From Marinicella algicola (GTDB lineage: Bacteria; Pseudomonadota; Gammaproteobacteria; Xanthomonadales; Marinicellaceae), in assembly GCF_028401385.1 (NCBI RefSeq), contig NZ_JAQOMR010000001.1, positions 4,070,501-4,134,500 on the forward strand: 64,000 nt of DNA, in the 5' to 3' direction. Under the pieces are notes generated by a model. The model saw only the letters and a program-made list of their open reading frames with translations. It had not been told where the DNA came from and ran no database searches. This document shows, piece by piece, positions 18,234 to 27,634 of this stretch; the first letter of the stretch is position 1; each line of letters begins with the position of its first letter. A program made the translations under genes and the position numbers.

Positions 18234-19265
18234 ATGAAACGCGTAACCACTTTGCTGGCGACCGTGTCAGTTCTTGCCGCTTCGCAGGCTCCTGCCTTCG
18301 CTGCGGAAATCACCATCAACTCCTTCGGCGGCGCCTATGAGGAAGCGCATCGCGAATGCGTCATCGCGCCGTTTACCGAAGAGACTGGTGCGGATGTGAA
18401 GATCGTCACCGCCTATTCGGCCGACGCTTTTGCCCAGCTGCGCGCCCAGAAGGATGCGCCGCAGTTCGACGTCATCCACTTTTCCGGCGGACAGGAAATT
18501 GTCGGTGCCGAGGAAGGTCTTCTCGCTCCGATCGATCCGTCCAAGCTCACAAATGCTGCCGATCTTTACCCGTTCGCCGGCGCCAATATGGAAAAGGGCG
18601 AAGGCCCCGCTTATCAGATTGCGGTCATCGGCCTTCTTTACAATAGCGACGAGCTTGCAGACGCGCCCACTAAATGGGCCGATCTTATGCAGCCGGAAAT
18701 GGCTGAAGGTCTGGTGCTGACCGACATTTCCAACACCTACGGCCTGTTCGGCTTCCTGATGCTGAACAAGGTCGCAGGCGGCGATCTCGAGAATATCCAG
18801 CCTGGCCTTGATGCAGTGAAGACCATGCTCGACAACGGAGCCTATATCGTCTCCAAGTCGCCGGAAATCCAGCAGTCCTTCGCCCAGGGTGGCGCTTTCG
18901 TCGCGCCTTATGCCTCCGATTATGCCTATACGCTCAGAAAGGCCGGCCTGCCGGTCAAGTTCCAGCAGGGCGCGGAAGGAACGCCGGCAAGCTATATCAC
19001 CACCAATCTGGTGGCCGGTCGCGACAATGAGGATCTGGCGCTGAAGTTCATCGATATCGAACTTTCGCCCGAAGCCCAGGCCTGCTTTGCCGAGGCGCTT
19101 CGCTATACGCCGACCAATTCGAAGACCGTACTGCCGGAAGAGGTTGCCGCCGATGTCGCCTATGGCGAAGAAGGTGTGAAGAGCCTGTTGCGCTTCGATC
19201 CGGAAGTGATCGAGGCAAGCCGCCCCGGCTGGGTTGTCGAGTGGAACAAGACTATCGCCCAATAA
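18234..19265 (+). CDS. ABC transporter substrate-binding protein, spermidine/putrescine type
   Basis: Periplasmic binding protein, 343 residues, with a signal peptide (VTTLLATVSVLAASQAPAFA) and the PotD/PotF-like layout ITINSFGGAYEEAHRE, FDVIHFSGGQEIV, PAYQIAVIGLLYNSDEL, GLVLTDISNTYGLFGFLML and FIDIELSPEAQACF. The following genes encode two permeases and an ATPase, so it is the ligand receptor of that importer. A strong hairpin follows its stop at 19281-19307, which could raise its level over the downstream subunits. The ligand is unknown; an aldehyde dehydrogenase in the cluster suggests an amine. Confidence 0.9.
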   Translation: MKRVTTLLATVSVLAASQAPAFAAEITINSFGGAYEEAHRECVIAPFTEETGADVKIVTAYSADAFAQLRAQKDAPQFDVIHFSGGQEIVGAEEGLLAPIDPSKLTNAADLYPFAGANMEKGEGPAYQIAVIGLLYNSDELADAPTKWADLMQPEMAEGLVLTDISNTYGLFGFLMLNKVAGGDLENIQPGLDAVKTMLDNGAYIVSKSPEIQQSFAQGGAFVAPYASDYAYTLRKAGLPVKFQQGAEGTPASYITTNLVAGRDNEDLALKFIDIELSPEAQACFAEALRYTPTNSKTVLPEEVAADVAYGEEGVKSLLRFDPEVIEASRPGWVVEWNKTIAQ

Positions 19266-19280
19266 AAGTCGGTATGTTGG

Positions 19281-19307
19281 CTGCACCCCGGGAATACCGG
19301 GGTGCAG
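19281..19307 (+). promoter_or_regulatory. Hairpin after the binding-protein gene
   Basis: Perfect 11-bp stem, CTGCACCCCGG with its complement around a GAATA loop, 15 bases after the stop. No T run follows, so it looks like a transcript-stabilising or partial-stop hairpin rather than a full terminator. Confidence 0.6.
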
Positions 19308-19581
19308 TCTATAAAATCAGCCTTGCGCGCGTGCCGTTGACGAAGCGGGCGGTCGTGGCCGTTGCGGCTTTGATATACAAGCAGTTTATCCCGCCCGAAT
19401 GGCAACACAATTGCCGACAGGTCTTTCTGATGACATCGCTCGGACCCCGCCCATCAAGGGTAAGATGGTTTCGGGAAACTGCCGTCAGGAGACACAGTTT
19501 TCGCGCTGTCTCGGTGTGTCGTAATCGACGTTCGTGATAAAAATACTCTCACTGGCAACCAAGCCCGAAGGAAACCCTTAC
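19308..19581. other. Spacer between binding-protein and permease genes
   Basis: No gene seen. The stretch ends in AAGGAAACCCTTAC, the ribosome-binding site of the first permease. Confidence 0.5.
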
Positions 19582-20408
19582 ATGAAAACAGACCGTGCCG
19601 AGAACGCGCTCCTGGTTTCGCCGGGACTTCTGCTGCTGGCGCTTGCCTTTTTCTGCCGATAGCCCGAATGCTGGCGTTGTCGATCATGAGCGAAGAGGGC
19701 GGGTTCACGCTTGCTCATTTCGCCGAGTTCGTTAGTGAACCCTATTATCTCGGCGTTTTGTGGCGCACAATCCGGCTTTCCGTCATCATCACGCTGATTG
19801 CCGCCCTTGTTGGTTTTCCGCTGGCCTATGTGATGGCGCGGTCGGGACCAAGGTCGCGGCTCTGGCTGATCATCGTCATCCTGCTGCCGCTGATGACCAG
19901 TGTCGTCATCCGCACCTTCGGCTGGATGGTGATTTTCGAGCGCGGCGGGATTATCTCCGGCACACTTTATGACCTCGGACTGGTGAAGCGCAATTTCACA
20001 TTGATGCGCACCGAAACGGCGATTGTTATCGGTATGGTGCAGGTGCTGCTGCCGTTCATGACGCTCTCGATCCTTGGCGTGATCACGCGCATCGACCAAC
20101 GGCTGGAAGAGGCGGCACGCACCATGGGGTGCAGTTTTCTTCAATCCTTTCGCCATGTGGTGCTGCCGCTATCCATGCCCGGCATTGCCGCCGGGTCGCT
20201 TCTTGCCTTTACCCTCTCGGCAAGCTCTTTCGTGACGCCCAGCCTGCTTGGCGGACCACGGCTCCAGGTGCTGGCCTCCTCCATTTATTCTTCAGTGACG
20301 CAGACGCTTGACTGGCACTTTGCCGCTGCCCAGGCGGTGATCCTGTTCCTCGGCATTGCGCTCACCCTCATTCCCTATTTCAGGCTCACGGGAGGTCAGC
20401 ATGGTTAA
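19582..20408 (+). CDS. ABC transporter permease 1 (PotB-like; frameshifted)
   Basis: Inner-membrane subunit, with about six segments, of the polyamine-type importer. The true N terminus is MKTDRAENALLVSPGLLLL from the ATG at 19582, behind AAGGA. The five-T run at 19648-19652 is one base short; a sixth T gives AFFLPIARMLALSIMSEE and 275 residues. The coupling (EAA) loop is RLEEAARTMGCSFLQSF followed by LPLSMPGIAAG, which binds the ATPase. The stop overlaps the start of permease 2 by eight bases. Confidence 0.88.
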
Positions 20409-21204
20409 GGCGATACCGCTCTGGCTGAAGATCGCGAACTATGTCTTCATCGCGCTGATCGTGGTGTTGATGCTGGCACCACTGGTCGTGGTCGTCGGCA
20501 CCTCGTTTTCGGCCAACCAGTTCATCTCGTTTCCGCCAAAGGGCTTTTCGCTGGAATGGTATCGGAAGGTACTGTCGTCGAACGCCTATTTGGGCTCGGC
20601 GGGGCTCAGCCTTGCAATTGCGCTGATGGTCACGGTCTCTTCTGTCGTCATCGGCGGTGCGGCGGCGATCGCGATCCACCGGCGAGAATTGCCAAAGTCG
20701 GAACTCTTGAGCGCGCTTTTCCTGTCTCCGCTGATCCTGCCGACAATCATCTATGCGATCGGCCTTCTGATGTTCTGGAGCGCGACCTTCGGCCGTGTTT
20801 CTTTCGTTACACTGTGGATCGGCCATACGGCGATTACGCTGCCCTATGTGGTGCGCACCACGCTGGCGGTATTAACGGAATCCGATCCTTTCATCGAGGA
20901 GGCGGCGCGCACCATGGGGGCGGGACGCCTGCAACGGCTTTTCTTCGTTGTGCTGCCACAATGCCGGCCGGGCCTTGCCGCAGGGGCCTTCTTCGCCTTC
21001 AATATCTCGTTTGACGAGGCGGTGCTGTCGCTGTTTTTAAGGACGCCGGACCTTACCACCTTGCCGGTGCAGATCTACGGACAGCTCGAATTTAGCCCGG
21101 ACCCCTCTGTCGCCGCGGTCTCCACGATCATGATCGCGCTCACGGTGCTGCTCATTCTCGTGATCGACCGCGTTCTCGGAATCGGCAAGTTCGCGAGCAC
21201 ATAG
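20401..21204 (+). CDS. ABC transporter permease 2 (PotC-like)
   Basis: 267-residue inner-membrane subunit with six hydrophobic segments (VFIALIVVLMLAPLVVVVG, AGLSLAIALMVTVSSVVIGG and others) and the coupling loop FIEEAARTMGAGRLQRLF followed by LPQCRPGLAAG. The ATG at 20401 follows GGGAGGTCAGC and overlaps the end of permease 1. The frame is intact. It forms the membrane channel with permease 1 and takes energy from the next gene's product. Confidence 0.9.
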   Translation: MVKAIPLWLKIANYVFIALIVVLMLAPLVVVVGTSFSANQFISFPPKGFSLEWYRKVLSSNAYLGSAGLSLAIALMVTVSSVVIGGAAAIAIHRRELPKSELLSALFLSPLILPTIIYAIGLLMFWSATFGRVSFVTLWIGHTAITLPYVVRTTLAVLTESDPFIEEAARTMGAGRLQRLFFVVLPQCRPGLAAGAFFAFNISFDEAVLSLFLRTPDLTTLPVQIYGQLEFSPDPSVAAVSTIMIALTVLLILVIDRVLGIGKFAST

Positions 21205-21213
21205 GAAAAAGTC

Positions 21214-22253
21214 ATGTCAGACATTCATCTCGATCAGATCAGAAAATCCTATGGCCATGTGGAAGTGCTGCACGGCATCAATCTCGATCTTGCCTCCGGT
21301 GAATTCGTCAGCCTTCTGGGCGCATCCGGCTGCGGCAAGACCACGCTGTTGCGCACTGTCGCGGGGCTTGAGGCCGCCACATCGGGGCGTGTGATCATCG
21401 ACCGTCAGGACGTCACCAACCTGCCACCGGAGCGCCGCGACATCGCGATGATGTTCCAGTCTTACGCGCTGCTGCCGCATCTCAGTGTCTATGAGAATGT
21501 CCGTTTTCCGCTGCGCATGCGCCGCATCGGTACGCGGTCGGAACAGGACCAGCGGGTAAAGGATGCGCTTGAAACGGTTCAGCTTCCGCACCTTTCCGAC
21601 CGGTTGCCGCGCCAGCTTTCCGGCGGCCAGCAACAGCGCGTGGCCCTTGCGCGTGCCATCGTTTCCAACCCGAAAGTGCTGTTGCTTGACGAACCGCTTT
21701 CCAATCTCGATGCGCGCCTGCGCGAAGACATGCAGGTGGAACTGATCGAGATCCACCGCCGCCTCGGCCTGACCACGCTGTTCGTCACCCACGATCAGGA
21801 GGAAGCCTTGAGCCTTTCCGACCGCGTCGTGCTGCTGAACGCCGGCAAGGTAGAACAGGAGGGGGCGCCGGAAGCGATCTATGCCGAGCCCGCCACCGAA
21901 TTTGTCTCAGGTTTCATCGGCTCGGCCAATATTATGCCGGCGAATTTCGAGGCGGGGTTGCGGTTTTCGAAGACGGCCAACGGCTTGATCTGCCTGTCTC
22001 CGGCAGGCCGGACGGCCCGGTTTCGGTCGCACTCAGGCAGGAGGATCTCGGCGTGGCCGCTGACGGCGAAGGCTTGAAAGCCACCGTCAAGACCCGCGTC
22101 TATCTCGGCGCGCGCAACCGATATGTGCTGACCCTTGCGGGCCACACCATCCGTATGCTGACGGCAAACGAGATCGTTTTGAAGCCGGGTGAAGACGTGG
22201 CGCTTGCCATTGACCCTGACCGTATCCGCATTCTTGAGCGCCAGAACGCCTGA
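21214..22253 (+). CDS. ABC transporter ATP-binding protein (PotA-like; C terminus frameshifted)
   Basis: ATPase of the importer. Walker A GASGCGKTT, Q-loop MMFQSYALLPH, signature LSGGQQQR, Walker B VLLLDEPLSNLD and the switch His in FVTHDQEEAL are all present. The C-terminal regulatory (TOBE) domain is split by a single lost base near 21953; repair gives VAVFEDGQRLDLPVSGRPDG and continues VSVALRQEDLGVAADGEG to IRILERQNA, 346 residues. The start follows GGAAAAAGTC, nine bases after permease 2. Confidence 0.92.
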
Positions 22254-22274
22254 TTCAAACCGAAGGAAGATCCC

Positions 22275-23707
22275 ATGTCGGATTTCGAGACGCGACTTTT
22301 CATCAATGGCCGGTTTGAGGCAGGCGAAGGTAGCCCCGAGACCGCGTTCGAACCCGCTACCGGCAGAATGCTCGCCGACGTCGCCTCGGCGACTGAGGCC
22401 CAGATAGACCGCGCCATTAAGGCTGCCGATGCTGCCAGGACCGGTTTTGCACTGACGACGCCGAAGGAGCGCGCTGCCGTGCTCAACGCCATTGCCGACA
22501 AGGTCGAAGGCAATGCGGCGCTGGCGGCAATCGAATCCGTCAATGCGGGCAAGCCCTTGCGCTTCGTCGTAGCGGGCGAACTTGCCAATGTGGCTGATGT
22601 TTTCCGTTTCTTTGCTTCCGCCATTCGAAACATGCCGGCAACCGCTGTGGGGAATTACCGTTCGTCTTCCATGATGAGCGTAATGCGGCGTGATCCGGTC
22701 GGCGTCATTGCACAGATTGCGCCATGGAACTATCCGCTGCTGATGGCGGCGTGGAAGATCGCGCCGGCCGTTGCGGCTGGAAACACGGTGGTGATCAAGC
22801 CCTCCGAGCACACGCCGTTCAGCCTGTTGAAGCTCGTCGAGATCATCGGCGATCTACTGCCGCCGGGCGTCATCAATGTCGTGCTTGGCAATGGGCTTGA
22901 CGTCGGCCAGAGGCTGATTTCCCATGATCTGGTGCGGATGATCTCGCTCACCGGCGATGTGCGCACCGGCCGCGCCGTGCTTCAGGCCGCCGCCGGCCCG
23001 ATGATCAAGCGCACCCATCTTGAGCTTGGTGGCAAGGCGCCGGTGATTGTCGCCGGCGATGCCGATCTGGAAAGCTCGTGGCCACGCTGCGCGAGGCCAG
23101 TTTCTATAATGCCGGACAGGACTGCACCGCCGCCTGCCGTATTCTCGTTGACCGCTCGTGCGCCGATGAATTGAAGCAGCGGCTGGTCGCCATGATCTCA
23201 GACCTCACCTATGGCGCACCGGAGCGCGACGACGTCGAGTTCGGCCCGGTCATCACCGCCCGCCACCGAGACCGCATCGCAGGTTTCGTCGAGCGTGCGC
23301 AATCAGACGGTGGCAAGGTGCTTGTCGGCGGGAAGGCGCCCGCAGGAGAAGGCTATTTCTTTGAGCCCACGCTGGTCGAGGCGCCTGCCGAAGCCGAGAT
23401 CGTGCAGAAGGAAGTGTTTGGGCCGGTGATTTCTCTCACTGCTTGTGCAGACGAGGCGGAAGCGCTTGCGATCGCCAACGCATCGGAATATGGGCTTGCA
23501 TCCTCCGTCTGGTCGAAGGACAGCGCACGGGCGACACGGATTGCCGGCGCACTCGAATACGGGGTCACCTGGGTCAATACGCATGGCGTTTTCGCCACCG
23601 AGATGCCGCATGGCGGCATGAAGAATTCGGGCTATGGCTCGGACCTCTCCATGCAGTCGCTGCTCGACTATACCCAGGTGCGTCACGTGATGACCGCGCT
23701 GGACTGA
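22275..23707 (+). CDS. NAD-dependent aldehyde dehydrogenase, gamma-aminobutyraldehyde type (frameshifted)
   Basis: Aldehyde dehydrogenase oxidising an aldehyde to its acid with NAD. It has the coenzyme fold APWNYPLLMAAWKIAPAVAAGNT and VIKPSEHTP, the catalytic Glu in LELGGKAP and the catalytic Cys in NAGQDCTAACR. One base is missing near 23072; an extra A gives LEKLVATLREASF and 477 residues. The overall pattern is closest to PatD/YdcW-like aminobutyraldehyde dehydrogenases. With the polyamine-type transporter just upstream, oxidation of an amine-derived aldehyde is the likely role. It is last in the operon. Confidence 0.9.
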
Positions 23708-23743
23708 AGCTTGATTGTGCGCATGCCGGGAGGCTGTTAGAAC

Positions 23744-24679
23744 ATGCCCATGCGCATCATCGACATGGCCACCTTTGTTGCTCTGGCTCGCAACCGGCAT
23801 TTCGGCCGGACGGCGCAGGAGCTCAACGCCACCCAGCCGGCCATCTCCTCGCGCCTTGCCATTCTGGAGCGTGAATATGCCTGTCGGCTGGTGGAGCGCG
23901 GCGACCGCGAATTTCGCCTGACGCCGGCCGGTGAAGAGGCGCTGAGGGTGTTTCAGGACGTCCTGGAAAAGCTCAACACGCTGAAATCCGACCTCAAGGA
24001 AGGCGGCAGCGATGCCGCCTATATCGTGCGCATCGGGGCGATCGATTCCGTGGTCGCCACCTGGATGCCGGATTTCATCGAAGCCCTCAGCCACGCCATG
24101 CCCAATCTCAGGGTGGAGCTCACCATCGAGGGCACGCGCGATCTGGTCGCAGGTCTCGGGCGCGGCGAATTCGACCTGATCTTCGGCATCGAGCCAGCGA
24201 TTGGCGACAATTTCCGCTCGTTCATCATCTGCTACTACGAAATGGTGTGGGCGGCAGCGCCCGCCGTGATTGACGAGAAGACCACCTACAGCGTCGATGA
24301 ATTGTCGAACATGCCGATCATCACCTTTCCGAAGGGCACGCCGCCCTACGCTTATGTGGCGCCCTATTTTCAGGACGAGCGGGTGCTGGCGTCCAAGTTG
24401 ACGAGTTCAAACTCTCTGTTTGCGATGATCAATCTGCTGATCGGCGGTTTCGGCGTTGCCGCCATTCCATCTGTGGCGATTGCGCGCGAACTGCAGGACC
24501 GGCTGCTGTGCCGGGTGAGCGTCACCAAGCCGTTCCCGCCAATGCCGATCGTCGCCAGCTATCAGACGGCCGTCGGCCAGAATATCCTGCGCGGTGTGGC
24601 CGAAGAAGCCCGCAAAAGTGCTGCCGCCTATTGCCAGCAGGCGGCTTCGGAAAGTGCCTGGGTGCCGGCGGCCCCGTAA
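23744..24679 (+). CDS. LysR family transcriptional regulator
   Basis: 311 residues. The N-terminal winged helix-turn-helix reads MATFVALARNRHFGRTAQEL followed by NATQPAISSRLAILE. The effector domain (VRIGAIDSVVATWMPDFIEAL, FDLIFGIEPAIGD, IGGFGVAAIPSVA) has the periplasmic-binding-protein fold. It is intact and co-directional, 36 bases after the aldehyde dehydrogenase, so it probably senses a substrate of that operon. Its final codons overlap a terminator hairpin. Confidence 0.93.
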   Translation: MPMRIIDMATFVALARNRHFGRTAQELNATQPAISSRLAILEREYACRLVERGDREFRLTPAGEEALRVFQDVLEKLNTLKSDLKEGGSDAAYIVRIGAIDSVVATWMPDFIEALSHAMPNLRVELTIEGTRDLVAGLGRGEFDLIFGIEPAIGDNFRSFIICYYEMVWAAAPAVIDEKTTYSVDELSNMPIITFPKGTPPYAYVAPYFQDERVLASKLTSSNSLFAMINLLIGGFGVAAIPSVAIARELQDRLLCRVSVTKPFPPMPIVASYQTAVGQNILRGVAEEARKSAAAYCQQAASESAWVPAAP

Positions 24680-24694
24680 AGCCGCCGGATTTTT
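24665..24694 (+). terminator. Rho-independent terminator at the end of the LysR gene
   Basis: Stem CCGGCGGC (24665-24672) with GCCGCCGG (24681-24688), then ATTTTT. The stop codon of the LysR gene lies in the loop. It separates this operon from the convergent metE. Confidence 0.75.
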
Positions 24695-24706
24695 GTTGAG
24701 CGCCGC

Positions 24707-27028
24707 CTAGCCGCGCAAGGCTCTTGCGGCTTCCACCATGTTGATCAGCGCCGGTTTGACCTCGGCCCAGCCGCGTGTCTTCAGGCCGCAATCGGGGTTG
24801 ATCCAGATCTGACGGTCGTTGAGCCGCTTGCGCGCCAGCGACAGAAGTTCGGTCATTTCGCTTGTTGCCGGAATGCGCGGTGCATGGATGTCATAGACGC
24901 CGGGTCCGATTTCGCTTGGATAATCGAAGGCGGTGAAGACATCGAGCAGCTCCATCTTCGAACGCGATGTCTCGATCGAGATCACATCGGCATCCATCGC
25001 TGCGATCGCATCGATGATGTCGTTGAACTCCGAATAGCACATATGGGTGTGGATCTGGGTTTCATCCGCAACGCCGGAGGCTGACAGCCTGAAGGCGTCG
25101 ATGGCCCAGTCGAGATAGGTCTTCCAGTCTGATTTTCGAAGCGGCAGGCCTTCGCGCAACGCTGCTTCATCAATCTGAATGATCGCAGCCCCCGCCTTTT
25201 CCAGATCCACAACCTCGTCACGGATGGCCAGCGCGATCTGGCGGCAGGTTTGCGCGCGCGGAATGTCGTCACGCACGAACGACCAGTTGAGGATGGTGAC
25301 CGGGCCGGTCAGCATGCCCTTGACCGGTTTTTCGGTTTTCGACTGCGCAAACTGCCACCAGTCGACGGTCATCGGTTCGGGCCGGGAGACATCGCCGAAG
25401 ATCACCGGCGGGCGGACATAGCGTGAGCCATAGCTCTGCACCCAGCCATGTTTGGTGAAGGCGAAGCCGGAGAGCTTTTCGCCGAAATACTGAACCATGT
25501 CGTTACGCTCGAATTCGCCGTGAACCAGCACGTCGAGGCCGATTTCTTCCTGAAAGCGGATCGCCTCTTCCGTTTCGGTCTGAAGAAAGCCGTCATAGGC
25601 CGCACGGTCGAGATCGCCCCGGTTGAAGGCCGCGCGGGATTTGCGGACCTCGCTTGTCTGCGGAAAGGAACCGATGGTCGTGGTCGGGAACAGCGGCAGC
25701 CCAAGCTTTTCGTGCTGAAGGGCAATGCGGTCGGAGAAGCGGCTGTTGCGGTGGCGGTCGGCATCGCTGACGGCGGCAAGACGGACGGCAACCGCATCAT
25801 TGTGGACACGCGGCGAGCGGCTGCGTGCGGCAAGCGCATCGCCGGAGGCCGTCAGCGTGTCGTCAATCGCTTCACCGCCAAGCCCGCGGGCAAGTGCCGA
25901 AAGCTCGTCGAGTTTTTGAACCGCGAAGGACAGCCAGCTTTTCAGCTCGGGGTCGAGTTCGGTTTCCAGTTCTGCATCGATCGGTACATGGAGAAGCGAG
26001 CAGGACGGGGCGATCTGAACTTTGTCGCTGCCGCGCGCTTCGATCACCGGGCGAAGCTGTTCGAAAAGCGCCGGCAGATTTGCCCGCCAGATATTGCGTC
26101 CGTCGATCACGCCGAGCGAAAGCACCTTTCCGGGCGCGACTTGCGCGAGAATGCCGTCGAGCGCCTCAGGCGCGCGCTTAAGGTCGAGGTGCAGGCCTGC
26201 GACCGGCAGGTTCACAACCGTTTCCGCATTGTCACCGAGAGCGCCGAAATAGCTGGCGAGCATCAGCTTGAGATCCGGTGCGGCCTTTGCAAGTGCATCA
26301 TAGGCGTGCTGAAAAGCAGCGCGTTCGCCCTCCGTCAGATCAAGCGCCAGTGCCGGTTCGTCGATCTGCACCCACTGCGCGCCGGCGTCAAGGAGCCGGT
26401 TGAGGAGGTCGGCATAAACCGGCAACAGGCCTGAAAGCAGGGTCATCGGATCGAAACCTGAACCCCGTGCCTTGGACAGCTTCAGGAAGGTAACGGGACC
26501 GAGAATGACCGGGCGCGTTTCAATGCCGAGCTCCTTTGCCTCCAAATAGTGATCGATGGGTTTGGTGGTCGACAGCGCGAAGGTCTGATCTTCGATAAGC
26601 TCGGGAACGAGATAGTGATAATTGGTGTCGAACCACTTGGTCATTTCCAGCGCGCGAACATCGCGCCCATGGCCGGGATGGCCGCAACCGGCATGGTCTG
26701 CGTCCGTTTGGGCGCCGCGAGCCATGGCGAAATAGGTTTCAAGCGATACATCGCCGCCGGTCCAGCCATATTCATGCGGTATCGCGCCGACCATCACGGC
26801 GGTATCGAGCACATGGTCGTAGAGCGAGAAATCGTTGGACGGGATCACGTTGATCCCCTTGTCGCGCTGCAGAAGCCAGGTCTTGCGGCGCAGATGTTCG
26901 GCGGTGTCAAGAAGTTCGGCTGTGTCGGATTTGCCGGACCAATAGGATTCGAGCGCGAATTTCAGTTCGCGCCGTGCGCCGATGCGCGGAAAGCCGAGGC
27001 TTGCGACGGCAGGTTTTGTATTTTTCAT
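24707..27028 (-). CDS. metE: Cobalamin-independent methionine synthase MetE
   Basis: Transfers a methyl group from 5-methyltetrahydropteroyltriglutamate to homocysteine without B12. The 773-residue length and frame are intact. The N-terminal barrel starts VASLGFPRIGARRELKFALE; the C-terminal barrel carries the zinc ligands: His and Cys in THMCYSEFND, Glu in ISIETSRSKMELL, and Cys in INPDCGLKTRGW. The start at 27028 fits the family; 41 further residues upstream in frame are leader sequence. An insert with several His and one Cys, DADHAGCGHPGHGRD, precedes ALEMTKWFDTNYHY. A cobalamin riboswitch lies in the leader, so expression should fall when B12 is plentiful. Confidence 0.96.
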   Translation of the reverse strand: MKNTKPAVASLGFPRIGARRELKFALESYWSGKSDTAELLDTAEHLRRKTWLLQRDKGINVIPSNDFSLYDHVLDTAVMVGAIPHEYGWTGGDVSLETYFAMARGAQTDADHAGCGHPGHGRDVRALEMTKWFDTNYHYLVPELIEDQTFALSTTKPIDHYLEAKELGIETRPVILGPVTFLKLSKARGSGFDPMTLLSGLLPVYADLLNRLLDAGAQWVQIDEPALALDLTEGERAAFQHAYDALAKAAPDLKLMLASYFGALGDNAETVVNLPVAGLHLDLKRAPEALDGILAQVAPGKVLSLGVIDGRNIWRANLPALFEQLRPVIEARGSDKVQIAPSCSLLHVPIDAELETELDPELKSWLSFAVQKLDELSALARGLGGEAIDDTLTASGDALAARSRSPRVHNDAVAVRLAAVSDADRHRNSRFSDRIALQHEKLGLPLFPTTTIGSFPQTSEVRKSRAAFNRGDLDRAAYDGFLQTETEEAIRFQEEIGLDVLVHGEFERNDMVQYFGEKLSGFAFTKHGWVQSYGSRYVRPPVIFGDVSRPEPMTVDWWQFAQSKTEKPVKGMLTGPVTILNWSFVRDDIPRAQTCRQIALAIRDEVVDLEKAGAAIIQIDEAALREGLPLRKSDWKTYLDWAIDAFRLSASGVADETQIHTHMCYSEFNDIIDAIAAMDADVISIETSRSKMELLDVFTAFDYPSEIGPGVYDIHAPRIPATSEMTELLSLARKRLNDRQIWINPDCGLKTRGWAEVKPALINMVEAARALRG

Positions 27029-27149
27029 TTCATACCCCAGACAGAGTTGGGGGCATGGGCTGGCGGAAAGCACACGAAATCGCCCGCGGAAAGAGGTTCC
27101 CACGCCGGTTTCGCAGCACCACCGGGACACCCCGCCCGTGGACAGTAAC

Positions 27150-27320
27150 AAGGCTCTGGCAGGTCTCCTGGCTTGCGGGTCAACACACCTTTCCGTCTTC
27201 CCGGTTGCCCAGTGACATTGTGGAAAGGCGCTCGCCGCTTACAGTTGCGGGGGCAGCCCCGGAATTGCCGCTGACAATCATGTCAGACGGCGCACCGGGT
27301 TCCCTCTTGGCGCCGGAAGG
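27150..27320 (-). promoter_or_regulatory. Cobalamin (B12) riboswitch in the metE leader
   Basis: The minus strand carries the conserved blocks in order: GGGAACCCGGTG (about 27294-27305), the B12-box region GGGGCTGCCCCCGCAACTGT (about 27242-27261), GTCACTGGG, and the 3' block GCAAGCCAGGAGACCTGCC (about 27158-27176). This is the standard cobalamin riboswitch architecture. Position ahead of metE, a B12-independent enzyme replaceable by MetH, is a classic target: bound cobalamin shuts metE off. The 120 bases between aptamer and ATG would hold the expression platform. Confidence 0.93.
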
Positions 27321-27384
27321 GACGAGCCATCACAGCGAACCAGAGCGAGTGCAGTTTCGTAGGATGGATCGTCATTGTCAATAT

Positions 27385-27406
27385 GATATAAAGATATATT
27401 TATATC
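27385..27406. promoter_or_regulatory. AT-rich 22-bp palindrome upstream of the metE leader
   Basis: GATATAAA - GATATA - TTTATATC, perfect 8-bp arms. A TTGACA for the minus strand lies next to it (27376-27381). A dimeric regulator of methionine metabolism could bind here, in addition to the riboswitch; which one is not clear. Confidence 0.5.
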
Positions 27407-27634
27407 CTTAAATGGTTATGTTCTGAAAATCGCCGCATTGGCATGATTTTGGCGATGAAGCCAGCGTGCCGCAGATCGCAAATCGGAGGCTTGGAGGTGC
27501 TGGAATCAAAAGTTTCGTTTTCTGGCGGTTAACCGGTTCGCGCACTGGCCGAAAACGGCTAAAAGGCGAGCGGGAAGATGGCCACTTCGCGTTTAGCGGA
27601 CTGGCCATGAGCGAAAAGACTGGATGGGAAAATC
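27407..27634. other. Divergent intergenic region between the metE leader and the beta-mannosidase gene
   Basis: No gene is seen. It should hold the beta-mannosidase promoter; I cannot assign -35 and -10 boxes with confidence. Confidence 0.4.

Noticed and set aside
18267..19286. 339-codon minus-strand frame opposite the ABC binding protein
   Set aside because: Antisense shadow; no start signal and no recognisable domain.
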